The notes under the pieces are model-generated. The model was not told the DNA's origin, did not search any database, and saw only the letters and a program-made list of their open reading frames with translations. DNA of 24,527 nucleotides from a virus: positions 1-24,527 of the IMG/VR virus record IMGVR_UViG_3300017963_000726; one strand, given 5' to 3'. Below, in pieces: positions 1 to 8,146 of the stretch. The stretch's first letter is position 1. Each line of letters opens with the position of its first letter. Made by a program: the position numbers and the translations under genes.

Positions 1-311
1 CCACGCGCATTCATGGCCCGTGCAACCGCGTTCTGGTCCTGTGCAAGCATTCCCGAGTTAGCCGGGTCCGACATCAGCAGGTTCTGCGCCGCGTCGCGCG
101 CTTCCATCCCGTTGATGCCAAGGAGGTCGGCATACATCCCCTGGCCGGCAGCGCCCGACTGCGTGTAAGGGTCAAGCCCCTCGATCGCGGCGCCGTAGCC
201 CTCTTCGAAGTAGGGCTGCGCCTGATCGCGACCAGCTCGCAAATAGTTGCGATATTGCCGATACCCCTTGCTGATGTCGCTCTTGCCGGGATTGAGAAAG
301 TCACCGAACAT
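1..311 (-). CDS. N-terminal part of a phage DNA-ejection/internal virion-type protein (cut by window edge)
   Basis: The reading frame opens at an ATG (309-311) with GGAG seven bases upstream, and runs off the left edge with no stop, giving 103 visible residues. The start reads MFGDFLNPGKSDISKGYRQY and continues with a Gln/Tyr/Gly/Ala-rich stretch (QPYFEEGYGAAIEGLDPYTQ). Such N-termini are typical of podovirus DNA-transfer or internal ejection proteins that follow the tail genes and are injected with the genome. This is a resemblance judged by eye, supported by position: it is the last visible gene of the tail module, three bases after the preceding stop. The C-terminal bulk, which would decide the function, is outside the window. 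Confidence 0.55.
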   Translation of the reverse strand, partial: MFGDFLNPGKSDISKGYRQYRNYLRAGRDQAQPYFEEGYGAAIEGLDPYTQSGAAGQGMYADLLGINGMEARDAAQNLLMSDPANSGMLAQDQNAVARAMNAR

Positions 312-314
312 CGA

Positions 315-935
315 TTATCTCCAGGTCGCGAGACAACGGGCAGCGTTCCCGTTGGTTGGGTTTTCGGTGAGCGTACCTGAACTCAGTTCTTCGCCCGAAG
401 CAGAGGCAAATCGCACACCCTCGTTTGTATCAGAATAGTCAAGGTTTAGCGTGGTCAGTCCGCTAATTACGCCAGTGCCAGCGCCGTATAGCGACATAAT
501 CGCCACACTGCTATCGAGGACCGTTACCGACTGCGAACCTGTTCCCGTGTCCGTATCTCGGACGGTCGTCGATTCCAGGTTGTAGAGCGCATAAACGCCA
601 ATGCCGGTTGTGATGAAGTTGTTGGCGCTGGTGATCTCGATCGTTGCCGTCGTTCCGCTGTTGACCACCCGCGCATAGATTGCAGCTAGGTCGTTCGTAT
701 TGGGCCGCACCCATGCAATCTGAGTTGCAGCACCACCCGCAATCGTCATGGAGGTGGCCAGGGTCGCAATCGAGGCGCCCAGCGTCACCACAACCAGCCG
801 ATCACCCGTCACCGGCTCGTCACCAATGGCGCGATCCGAATACGTGATCGTCGTGTTGTCGGTCCCGGACGTTGCCGAGTCTGTGAATTGCAGGTCCGGG
901 AGGCGCTGGCCGCCGATGACGGTGAGAAGCATCAT
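315..935 (-). CDS. hypothetical beta-rich virion protein
   Basis: This 206-residue protein is rich in Thr, Ser, Gly, Ala and Val, with few charged residues and no signal peptide or membrane segment. The pattern of alternating hydrophobic and Thr/Ser residues (for example SGTTATIEITSANNF and GVISGLTTLNLDYS) points to an all-beta fold as in phage decoration or fibre-tip proteins. It starts with tandem ATG codons; the first overlaps the stop of the preceding gene in an ATGA, so the two are translationally coupled. Its place between the gp10 homologue and the ejection-type protein suggests a tail or surface component. I do not recognise a family. Confidence 0.75.
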   Translation of the reverse strand: MMLLTVIGGQRLPDLQFTDSATSGTDNTTITYSDRAIGDEPVTGDRLVVVTLGASIATLATSMTIAGGAATQIAWVRPNTNDLAAIYARVVNSGTTATIEITSANNFITTGIGVYALYNLESTTVRDTDTGTGSQSVTVLDSSVAIMSLYGAGTGVISGLTTLNLDYSDTNEGVRFASASGEELSSGTLTENPTNGNAARCLATWR

Positions 936-1405
936 GTCGCGAACGTCCTTGTTCCCCGCAGCGTCACGGACAGATTCTCCGGCGCACTCGCCGATGAAAC
1001 CGTGATCGTGATGTCCTGCTCGGCGGACAGCTCGTTGCCTTGCGTGTAAGTCTCCGTGTTCTGCGTTGTTGATGCACTCAATGCCCCGTCGATCAGCGGG
1101 TTGCCGTCAATAGAGATCGTGACCGTGCACGTTCCGGTTGTGGTGACAACCGTGATTTCATCAATCGTGCCGTCGTGGCCCACCCTCGGGAAGTTATAAG
1201 CCTTGTCGGCTGGCACTTCGATCAGGACGCCACTCGACCACGTCTGAGACGCCGCAGCCTTGCCGCTCGACAGCGTGCCTGTCGTTTCCGTCAGTGTCTT
1301 GCCAAGGCGCCAAATCTCCCGCAGAAACTTGTTCCACACGGGGTCGATCCTGCCGTTGCTGTCAACGACGCGGCTGGATGCCTCGGGTGGGACGTTGGCG
1401 GTCAT
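932..1405 (-). CDS. hypothetical virion-associated protein
   Basis: The product has 157 residues. The first 40 residues (MTANVPPEASSRVVDSNGRI, then PVWNKFLREIWRLG) form a short extended stretch and an amphipathic helix, a layout often seen at the N-terminus of small proteins encoded just after tail genes. Residues 45-157 are beta-rich (TTTGTCTVTISIDG, ITITVSSASAP) like a jelly-roll or Ig-like decoration domain. The start ATG overlaps the gp10 stop as ATGA, and its own stop overlaps the next start in the same way. The function is unknown; a minor tail or fibre-associated role is inferred from context only. Confidence 0.75.
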   Translation of the reverse strand: MTANVPPEASSRVVDSNGRIDPVWNKFLREIWRLGKTLTETTGTLSSGKAAASQTWSSGVLIEVPADKAYNFPRVGHDGTIDEITVVTTTGTCTVTISIDGNPLIDGALSASTTQNTETYTQGNELSAEQDITITVSSASAPENLSVTLRGTRTFAT

Positions 1406-2862
1406 GCGGCCCGCCTTTCGATGTCAACCGCGACACCCATCATGATCCGCTTGACGCCGGGCGAATACGCGAACTTGAGCACAGCACCTTGCCTCGGGAT
1501 CGGGCCGCAGCCCCACCACTGAATGGTTTGCAAGGTCTGGCCCTGGGCGCCGACCGTTCGATGGCGCTCGGTGCCGAACGTCTTGCCGCCGTCTCGGCTG
1601 ACCGAAAACACGACTTCGGGGCTTGCCAGGTCGTCATCGGTCGAATTCAATCCGACGCCGGTCACCGCATCGAGCAGCACTCGGTTCAAGCTCATCTCGA
1701 ACGGGAAGGCGTGCGTGATCGGGACTTGGACCTCCATCTGAATGGACTCACCATCCGCCTGATAGAGATCAATATCCGACCGGTAGAGGTAGGCGCCGGA
1801 CGAGTCCGAGATACAGTCTCCAAATATGTTCTCGCCGTTGAAAGTCGCGTGAGCGCAGGCGCGCCAGTACGAATAGGTGCGGGATTTGCGGGTGTGCCAT
1901 GATCGTTCCACCGTGTCGAAGGTGTAGCTGTAGGTCGAGCCCGTGATCGTATAGAACACGTGCCCGTTCTCACTCCACGCAAAACCTCGAATGCCGGCGG
2001 GGTTCGCATCAGCTTCAACCGCGCGATCTATCTCGTAAGTGCTGATCTTGTTGGCCTCATATCCGGCCAGAAGATAGACGCCCGTAAACTTGCCGTTTTC
2101 GTCCGTCGCGGCCCAGATCACGCTATCGACCATCCGGCCATCGACCAGGGCCGTGATCTCATCGACGGAGCCGGCGGCATAGCAGCCATATCCGCGATAC
2201 GCTTGCAGCTCGAACGGAAAGTCGGCGTTGCCCGTGTTGACCCAGAATTCCGTTGACCGTTCGCCGAAGATCAACAGGTCGGTGCCTCGGGTGGCCAGCG
2301 CCACGCCCTTGTCGGCGCTCGTCTGGGCATTTGCGAAGTCGAGCCCGTCGATTGTGGTGTCGTCAATCCCGGAGATCGTGAACCGGCCCGACTCTGACAG
2401 GAATACGAAGTAACCGTCCTTTTGCGTCACGAAGATCGGCGATTCGAGGTCTGGGTCGCTGCCTTCGGTCAGCACGCCGGACTGATAAATCCACCATGAG
2501 CCATCGGCGACAATCACGCATTGCGGATCAGGCGCCTGGCGGTTGCGCGCCATCGTGACGTAGCCGTCCGACGGCAAACCGTCGATCAACGTGACATCCT
2601 GCGCGGGCGACACCGCATAGACCTGCCGGCCCGATACGACGAGGAGTTCGTTGTCGAGGTTGATCATCGCGCGGACGCCGCCGGTCGATCCGGTCAGGGT
2701 CGCGTAGTCTTCCCACCCGTTGACGGCGACCAGCGAAAACTGGTTCTTGGCGTCCCCGCCTTCCGTTTCCCTGTAGCAGTTGACCAGCGTGGTTGAGGCC
2801 ACGAGCCCACTGCGGGACTGGTTCTGCGCTGACGGCAGAGATATAGGAACGAGTTCGCCCAT
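1402..2862 (-). CDS. packaged DNA stabilisation protein, P22 gp10-like tail accessory factor
   Basis: The 486-residue protein matches the P22 gp10 (Phage_stabilise) family in length and character. It opens with the family-like MGELVPISLPSAQNQSRSGL and NCYRE region, where the N-terminal segment assigns parts of the native virion sequence, and then shows repeated propeller-like beta segments (WWIYQSG, GYFVFLSESGRFTISG, LLIFGERSTEFW, HVFYTITGSTYSYTFDT). In P22, gp10 forms a hexameric ring below gp4 and closes the portal channel after packaging. The start overlaps the tail-fibre stop by one base (TGATG). Together with the gp4, portal and coat homologues in the same operon this makes the assignment secure. 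Confidence 0.9.
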   Translation of the reverse strand: MGELVPISLPSAQNQSRSGLVASTTLVNCYRETEGGDAKNQFSLVAVNGWEDYATLTGSTGGVRAMINLDNELLVVSGRQVYAVSPAQDVTLIDGLPSDGYVTMARNRQAPDPQCVIVADGSWWIYQSGVLTEGSDPDLESPIFVTQKDGYFVFLSESGRFTISGIDDTTIDGLDFANAQTSADKGVALATRGTDLLIFGERSTEFWVNTGNADFPFELQAYRGYGCYAAGSVDEITALVDGRMVDSVIWAATDENGKFTGVYLLAGYEANKISTYEIDRAVEADANPAGIRGFAWSENGHVFYTITGSTYSYTFDTVERSWHTRKSRTYSYWRACAHATFNGENIFGDCISDSSGAYLYRSDIDLYQADGESIQMEVQVPITHAFPFEMSLNRVLLDAVTGVGLNSTDDDLASPEVVFSVSRDGGKTFGTERHRTVGAQGQTLQTIQWWGCGPIPRQGAVLKFAYSPGVKRIMMGVAVDIERRAA

Positions 2863-4799
2863 CAGATGCCAATCACCGTCCAGTTCGTGCCGTTGTACCA
2901 GACCAGATACGGTGTCGCGCCGGCGCCCGAGTTCACCACCGTCTGGCCATGCGTCAACGCCGCGTCACCGTCTGTCACGCGAGCGATCATGCCCCCCGTC
3001 GGGCTGCCGGGAAGCGTTGCAATCGTGTAATCGTTGGTAAGGCTCAACACAGACCCGAAGTTGTGCTGAACCTTGCTGTCAACACCACTGGAACGAACCG
3101 AAAGCGAGTTCGTGCTGTTTGCAACCAGGTTCAGGTTGTTCGACGTAACGCTTAAGCCATAGGTCGTGCCGAACAGCGCGAGATGCTCGGAAAGGTCTGT
3201 CGCGCCTGATGCCGTCGTTGATCCGAACGAGGCGCCCGCAAGCGTGGTGGCGCCGGCCACTGTCAGATCGCCCGTCATCGTGGCGTCTTGGTCGTCGGAA
3301 TAGAACCGCGTCCCGCTTGATACGCCCAAGGCGCTCGCCCCGAAGTCGGTATCGCCAGGCGTGCTCCCGAAAGCGTCCACGTAGCGATAGACGCCCGACA
3401 GGGACGTAAACTCCCCGCTGCCGGTCTCGATGACCTTCAAGAATGGTGTCGCGTTGTCGCCCTGATCGAACTGCGTTGAAACGTTATCGACGATCGAGAT
3501 ACCACCCGTCAGCGTTGTTGATGCATTCTCGGTTTCGAACGTGATCACGCCCTCGCCGCTGGTAATCGGCGCATAGCCCTCGATCCGGTTGTGGGCAACG
3601 ATGATGTTGCGGAATGAAGTCTCGGCGCCGTGCGTTGGCGAGTTCGCCGTGATGCCAGAGCTGTCCAGATAGCCCGCATTCGTGAACTTGAAGACGCCGC
3701 CGTCTACGTCGTTGTTTAGCAATGTGATCGCGCGGGGATCGCGGAAGATCGCGGCGTAACGCCGGTTATCTGGAGTCCCGAGGTTGTTGACGAAATGAAC
3801 ACGGTCCAATGTCACCGAACCAATATGAAAGTCCATCGGGCCGGTGAAGTCTGACCAGCCGCCCTCCACGAGGATGTCACCGCAGTAGGCACGGATCGGC
3901 GTGCCGCTGTGCTGCGTGCCATTGATGCAGGCGAACCGACATGACTCGAACGTCGCGCCGTTGTCGTCGGTATACGATCCGTTATTGTCCTGAGAGGACA
4001 GAAACACCCCGATCTCGGTGCCGAAGTCGATGAACATGCAGTCCTTGAACTTGGCATGATAAAAGTTCGAGATTTCGAGGCAATTGATGTTGTAGCCGGT
4101 GCCGCCGCCGCCGGCGTCAAACCGAAACGACTCGAAACCGGGCTCCTTGAATGCCGCCTCAGACGAAATCGCCACCGGGCACGTCATCGACAGCATCGAG
4201 GTTCCAGCCGCGTCCGGGCCGAGCCAGCGAATGCCGCCGTTGACAATCCGTTTTGAGAAGTTCTTCGGCGCCGATGGCGTGCTCGTGAACCCGTCCACAC
4301 CGCAAATCAGCTCAATCTGGCTCGAAATCCCGACCATCTGGCCCTCGAAGTCCAGATGCGTCACGTCCTCGTCGAAGAAGTCGATGAATGCCTGCTTGAG
4401 CTGCGTGCTCTGATCCACGTAGCTGCTGCTCGTGGTCATGTAGCTCGTGATCTTGATGGAACCGCGCGTCGTGTTGACGTAGGGGACCGTAATCCCGCCG
4501 TTGGCCTCGGCCGCAAGCGTGATGAACACCTCGGCGGCGCCTAGCAGGCTGATCTGGCTGCCGGACGCGGTCGAGCTGTAGACCGTGGTTCGTGTCAGCG
4601 TCGGCCCGGTGCTGGAATACGTGCCCTGGCCGACTTCGCGCTCGTCGCCCTCCTCGATCGCATACGTGACAACGTCGCCGTTGCTGATGCCAGCGTCGGC
4701 GAACGTCAGATAGCCGGCAACAGCCGAACCAAGCGTGATCGTGCCTGATCCGGTCGTTGCCGTCGTCATGCGGGCGATGTTGGCGAGAGCTGTTGTCAT
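2862..4799 (-). CDS. tail fibre/tailspike-like protein with right-handed beta-helix
   Basis: The 645-residue protein begins with an adaptor-like region (about 1-110: ATTGSGTITLGSAVAGYLTF, then TYSSTGPTLTRTTVYSS), a pattern common at the N-terminus of phage fibres that dock on the tail. Residues about 140-430 have short repeating segments (CLEISNFYHAKFKDCMF, ATFESCRFACING, SVTLDRVHFVNN, NIIVAHNRIEGY) typical of parallel beta-helix or pectate-lyase-like folds. The C-terminal part ends with ARVTDGDAALTHGQTVVNSG and LVWYNGTNWTVIGI, a module seen at the ends of many phage fibres. It likely recognises host surface polysaccharide; whether it is also an enzyme cannot be told. Start and stop are each fused to neighbours by one-base overlaps. 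Confidence 0.82.
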   Translation of the reverse strand: MTTALANIARMTTATTGSGTITLGSAVAGYLTFADAGISNGDVVTYAIEEGDEREVGQGTYSSTGPTLTRTTVYSSTASGSQISLLGAAEVFITLAAEANGGITVPYVNTTRGSIKITSYMTTSSSYVDQSTQLKQAFIDFFDEDVTHLDFEGQMVGISSQIELICGVDGFTSTPSAPKNFSKRIVNGGIRWLGPDAAGTSMLSMTCPVAISSEAAFKEPGFESFRFDAGGGGTGYNINCLEISNFYHAKFKDCMFIDFGTEIGVFLSSQDNNGSYTDDNGATFESCRFACINGTQHSGTPIRAYCGDILVEGGWSDFTGPMDFHIGSVTLDRVHFVNNLGTPDNRRYAAIFRDPRAITLLNNDVDGGVFKFTNAGYLDSSGITANSPTHGAETSFRNIIVAHNRIEGYAPITSGEGVITFETENASTTLTGGISIVDNVSTQFDQGDNATPFLKVIETGSGEFTSLSGVYRYVDAFGSTPGDTDFGASALGVSSGTRFYSDDQDATMTGDLTVAGATTLAGASFGSTTASGATDLSEHLALFGTTYGLSVTSNNLNLVANSTNSLSVRSSGVDSKVQHNFGSVLSLTNDYTIATLPGSPTGGMIARVTDGDAALTHGQTVVNSGAGATPYLVWYNGTNWTVIGI

Positions 4800-5086
4800 T
4801 AGGCTTCGTCTCGCGCCCAGACCGCCAGGAGGGCATTAGGATAGGGGCACTTCGCGAACAGCTTCTCGCCGTCCTCGACCAGCACCGTCGCCACCGGGTT
4901 GGCGAGCGTGACAAACTCCTGCCCCGTGTAGCCTGCCGGGATGTTCGCGGAGGCATCATCCGATGCAAACCGCATGTTTTTGCCGCGCAGCAGTTCGACC
5001 GTAACGATACGGTTCGCGCCCGAGGCGGATGCCACTTCCGTCCAGCCCTCTTGGCTAACGGAAACCATGCTAGATGCTGTTGCCAT
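4799..5086 (-). CDS. hypothetical protein between gp4 and tail fibre
   Basis: The product has 95 residues, starts at an ATG four bases after the gp4 stop, and its TAA stop overlaps the fibre start (TAATG). It is predicted to be soluble and mixed alpha/beta, with MATASSMVSVSQEGWTEVAS at the start and a run of short strands (NRIVTVELLRGKNMRFASDD, EFVTLANPVATVLVEDGEK). Its size and position suit a small head-tail or tail-assembly protein, but I do not recognise a family and claim no function. Confidence 0.7.
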   Translation of the reverse strand: MATASSMVSVSQEGWTEVASASGANRIVTVELLRGKNMRFASDDASANIPAGYTGQEFVTLANPVATVLVEDGEKLFAKCPYPNALLAVWARDEA

Positions 5087-5090
5087 TGTC

Positions 5091-5699
5091 CTATCCGTTC
5101 ACGATGTCGTCGCTGCCGTCGTAGAACCTGCTCGAAGGCACTTCGACGAGGGCTCTATCAACCTGATCAACTGTTGGGATGTACAAGAACGCGCCGTCTA
5201 TTTCGGCTTGGCCACGCCGCGCATCGCGCGCAAGAATCGGCCCGACTTGCTGGCCAAAATCCTCGGCCAGACGCACCGCAAGAACAGATACAAGTGCTTC
5301 GGTTAGACTATCATCAAACGGAATCGGCGTGAACGATAGACTGACACCCGTGCCGCTTGCCGTCGCCGCCGTGTCCAACTCGATCCTGTCCTTGTCGATG
5401 ATCGCGAACACCGTCGTTCCAGACGCGATCCCGGTGCCGGATACGTTGGTCCCTGGAACGATCGCGCGCGCATTGTATAGGTTGGTCGAGTTGTCGAGGT
5501 CACTAACCGTGCGGCTGCCGTTCTGCGTGTTGCCAGTCAAGGTCACGGTTTCGGTCTGCAAGCCCCGCTCCCAACCCGTGATCATATCGTTGAGCACGTC
5601 AATGGCGTGACCCATCAACTCGCTCGGCGGGCTTTCGACGATGTCCACCATGCGGATGCGGCGCAGCGCACGGGTGACGATTTCGCGGGTTGTGGCCAT
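5091..5699 (-). CDS. P22 gp4-like tail accessory factor with an internal beta-domain insertion
   Basis: The 202-residue product has the gp4 hallmark at its N-terminus: a helix with TTREIVTRALRRIRMVDIVE, then a second helix (HAIDVLNDMITGWERGL). C-terminal helices follow (DDSLTEALVSVLAVRLAEDF, RDARRGQAEIDGA). In P22, gp4 (166 residues) binds the portal ring and carries peptidoglycan hydrolase activity. Here residues about 50-124 are a separate Gly/Thr-rich beta module (TLTGNTQNGSRTVSDL, VPGTNVSGTGIASGTTVFAI), like a widespread phage carbohydrate-binding or Ig-like insertion, which explains the extra length. The gene lies between a three-base gap upstream and a four-base gap downstream. Confidence 0.82.
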   Translation of the reverse strand: MATTREIVTRALRRIRMVDIVESPPSELMGHAIDVLNDMITGWERGLQTETVTLTGNTQNGSRTVSDLDNSTNLYNARAIVPGTNVSGTGIASGTTVFAIIDKDRIELDTAATASGTGVSLSFTPIPFDDSLTEALVSVLAVRLAEDFGQQVGPILARDARRGQAEIDGAFLYIPTVDQVDRALVEVPSSRFYDGSDDIVNG

Positions 5700-5702
5700 G
5701 GT

Positions 5703-5942
5703 CTAATCCGTTTGGGTTGTAAGTTCGGTGTCCAACGTCAACGCTGTTCCCGTCCCGCTTGATCCCGTGTTAACGTTGAGGGTGAACCCCTCGCCAGAAA
5801 GGGTGTCACCCAAGGTCACCGCGAACCCCGTGCCCGAAAGCACAAGGTTCGCGGTGTAGACAGGACTCGTCACGGCAGGAGCGGAGGGGACATCATCCAC
5901 CGCGCCGAGCGCCTGTTGCCCTATGGCCCAAAAGCCGAACAT
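5703..5942 (-). CDS. small hypothetical beta-rich protein
   Basis: The product has 79 residues, is low in charge and is dominated by Gly, Thr, Ser, Val and Leu. Two similar short strands are visible (NLVLSGTGFAVTLGDTLSGE and GFTLNVNTGSSGTGTALTLD), suggesting a small beta repeat. The hydrophobic start MFGFWAIGQQALGAV is short for a membrane segment. The start overlaps the upstream stop by one base (TGATG), and the TAG stop lies three bases before the gp4 start. It is probably a minor structural protein; no family is recognised. Confidence 0.65.
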   Translation of the reverse strand: MFGFWAIGQQALGAVDDVPSAPAVTSPVYTANLVLSGTGFAVTLGDTLSGEGFTLNVNTGSSGTGTALTLDTELTTQTD

Positions 5943-6157
5943 CAGTCCTCATAGCTCGATTTTGGCGGGCGACCGGGGCCACGCTTGGCGGCTTCGGCCA
6001 GCTTCGCGCCGGCTTCCTTCATGGCCGCTTCCTTGGCGTTAGCCTTGGCGATGCCGCGCCGCTCGTCGATTTCTTGCTGCACGTTCGGCCAACCGCTGCT
6101 TTCGCGGAACTGCCGCTTGAACTTGCCCGTGTCCATCTTTGAAAAATCTTCGCTCAT
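5942..6157 (-). CDS. small charged protein with AT-hook-like tail
   Basis: The product has 71 residues and is mostly helical and highly charged (KANAKEAAMKEAGAKLAEAA). Its C-terminus is KRGPGRPPKSS, where GRP flanked by basic residues resembles the core of an AT-hook that binds the minor groove of AT-rich DNA. The start ATG overlaps the glycosyltransferase stop as ATGA and is preceded by GAGG at seven bases. A head-internal or DNA-associated role is possible but is only inference; the protein could equally be a small assembly factor. Confidence 0.7.
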   Translation of the reverse strand: MSEDFSKMDTGKFKRQFRESSGWPNVQQEIDERRGIAKANAKEAAMKEAGAKLAEAAKRGPGRPPKSSYED

Positions 6158-6891
6158 TCTGCTGCCTCTCTTTGATCAACGCCCCGCCATTCGCCGAGGC
6201 ACCCTTGGAAAGCGTGTGTGCCGATGTGGGCCATCGGTATGGATGCATCCATCCAGACTTTGTGCCCAAGATCGCGCCACCGCTGACAAAATGCGTAGTC
6301 TTCCGATAGTGAATGCAGCCGCCCCTGCTCGTCCTTGAACCGAAGCGGGTCGAACATGCGGACCGTCTTCTCGCCCGGCACCGCGCGGTCGTAGATGCCG
6401 AGTTCAGGCTCGTAGTGGTTCCACATGGTTTCCAACATGCTGCGCGTGCACCGCATGAATCCACCCGGCATCCCCCAGACTTCGACGAGCCCCGTTTCGG
6501 GATCGCCCATCATCTGCTGATGACCATCCGGCCCGAGGTCTTGTTCACTCCTGAACATGAACTGGATTGGGTAATCCCGCTTGGGGTAGGCGCCCGCGAC
6601 CAGATCAACGTCGTGGTCCAAGAGCTTATGCAGCGATCCGGCCGGCCAGCCGACATCCGAATCAACGAACACCAGATCAGTTGGCTTGTCAGGATCGGCC
6701 AGGAAGTGCGCGACGATCTGAGCCCTTAAGGAATAGATGTCGGCGTGACCGCACTCGTCGAAGATTTTGACCTTGTGCCCAGCCAGAACCATCGGGAACA
6801 TGTCGTAGACGATGGATTTCATCGTCAGGCACGTGACCGTGGCCCCGTATGCCGGTATGGCAATCCAGACGTATTTCCCCTCATTTGACAA
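6154..6891 (-). CDS. GT-A-type glycosyltransferase
   Basis: The 245-residue enzyme has a GT-A/GT2-like layout. An N-terminal strand is followed by a helix, then LVFVDSDVGWPAGSL at about 73-87, where DSD is the metal and nucleotide-sugar binding DxD. After this come GAYPKRDYPIQF (about 104-115), an acceptor region with GMPGGFMRCTRSMLE, and a late SEDYAFCQRWRDLG resembling the catalytic ED motif. It probably transfers a sugar to a virion, DNA or host-surface acceptor. The start is a TTG (6889-6891) supported by GGAG eight bases upstream, inside the end of the preceding gene (11-base overlap). Its sequence motifs mirror those of the neighbouring fusion enzyme, so the two are probably paralogues. 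Confidence 0.8.
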   Translation of the reverse strand: MSNEGKYVWIAIPAYGATVTCLTMKSIVYDMFPMVLAGHKVKIFDECGHADIYSLRAQIVAHFLADPDKPTDLVFVDSDVGWPAGSLHKLLDHDVDLVAGAYPKRDYPIQFMFRSEQDLGPDGHQQMMGDPETGLVEVWGMPGGFMRCTRSMLETMWNHYEPELGIYDRAVPGEKTVRMFDPLRFKDEQGRLHSLSEDYAFCQRWRDLGHKVWMDASIPMAHIGTHAFQGCLGEWRGVDQREAAE

Positions 6892-8146
6892 TTGCTATAC
6901 TCCCCTCGAAGGCGATGTCCCGAGCCGCCCCTCGCGACCAGTCCATCAAGAACCGTGGATAGCCGTCCGTCAGTGCGTCGTCGGCGATGACGACATCACA
7001 GGCGTTGGCGTATCCGCCGGAAAAGAACCGCATCCGGCTGCCGAATGTCCGAGGCGGTCCATCACAGAACCCAAGCCGGAACCTATCAGGCAAGCCCTCC
7101 ATGTCTGCTGTATTGTACCATCCCGTTGCCGGGTCTATCGGTGCCAGGCATATGCCGATGTTGGTGACGTTAGCTTGGCGAGCCAGCCGCTTCGTCATCT
7201 CGGCATAGATCGGATCATGTTCGAGGCAATAGACGTAGTTGCCTGGAATAGCGGCTGCCATGAGGACTGTTGATAGCCCGCTTCCGGTTTCCAGTACGTG
7301 CCCAGGCTCGGCTTCCAGCACTTTGATGGCTGCGATCAATGATTCGGGAGGTGCTACCCATTCGTTGCCGACAGCTTGCGCCGCCTCGTCGAAGTCTTCC
7401 GGCTGCCATCTCCCGTCACGAATGCGATCTGTCACCCATTCCAGCGTCTTGCCGCTCTGGCGCCTGAGATACGCGCCAAGGCTGTCTTTGACGATCACCT
7501 TGGCTGCGTGCCCGAGGCGAAGCTCGCAGTCGGCGTGCAGGCTGAAACCTGCCTTGGCTGCCTTCAGGCAGAAATTGATGTCGCCGCCAACGCGGCCCAT
7601 GTCGTCGATGTACGTGCGCTCGAATATGATCGGCACAACGGTCAGGTCTTTACGGAAGGTCTGCGAAGCGCCTGCAAGCGTCTTGAGGACTGTGCGCCGG
7701 ATGCGCATGAACCCGGTCGGCAAGCCTTCGACTTCGAGCAGGCCGCGACCATCCGGGATCAACACGTCCGGCAGCATCCGAACCGGCATGTCACGGTGTC
7801 CAGTGGCACGCTTGGGATATATCCCGCCGACGACATCCACATTCTCATGGGTGCACAGCCGCACGAGCTGGTCCGGCGTGAACGACACGTCGGCGTCAAC
7901 GAAAACCAGGTCCGTGCAGTCCGAGCGCAGGAAGTCCGCGACGATCGTGTTGCGGGCATCATCGACGTGGCAGTTACCACTCAACAACGCATACGCTGAC
8001 CCGATGCCAGCCTCGGACAGCGCCGCACGGGCATGGGCTATCGATGCCGTGTGCGATGCGTCCGGGCTGTCATAGGCGGTGGTGGCGAGCAAAATTTTCT
8101 GCCCGCTCGCCACTCCCTGATCATCTGTCCAGTAAAGGAAGGACAT
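6881..8146 (-). CDS. GT-A glycosyltransferase fused to a SAM-dependent methyltransferase
   Basis: The product has 421 residues in two modules. Residues 17-225 are a GT-A domain: DDARNTIVADFL, LVFVDADVSFTPDQL with the DAD at 84-86, GGIYPKR at 107-113, GLPTGFMRIRR, and GGDINFCLKAAKAGF in place of the usual ED motif. Residues about 255-421 are a Rossmann methyltransferase: motif I VLETGSGLSTVLMAA (284-298), the acidic end of strand two at CLEHDP (307-312), and DVVIADD (384-390). The likely role is to add and methylate, or cap, a sugar. The stop of the next upstream gene overlaps this start (TAATG). A sugar-nucleotide and methyl acceptor cannot be named from sequence. Confidence 0.78.
   Translation of the reverse strand: MSFLYWTDDQGVASGQKILLATTAYDSPDASHTASIAHARAALSEAGIGSAYALLSGNCHVDDARNTIVADFLRSDCTDLVFVDADVSFTPDQLVRLCTHENVDVVGGIYPKRATGHRDMPVRMLPDVLIPDGRGLLEVEGLPTGFMRIRRTVLKTLAGASQTFRKDLTVVPIIFERTYIDDMGRVGGDINFCLKAAKAGFSLHADCELRLGHAAKVIVKDSLGAYLRRQSGKTLEWVTDRIRDGRWQPEDFDEAAQAVGNEWVAPPESLIAAIKVLEAEPGHVLETGSGLSTVLMAAAIPGNYVYCLEHDPIYAEMTKRLARQANVTNIGICLAPIDPATGWYNTADMEGLPDRFRLGFCDGPPRTFGSRMRFFSGGYANACDVVIADDALTDGYPRFLMDWSRGAARDIAFEGSIAIVK

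Noticed and set aside
4757-5332. A 191-codon rightward open frame opposite the gp4 region
   Set aside because: The product is Arg/Cys/His-rich and the leftward gp4 and small gene explain the sequence.
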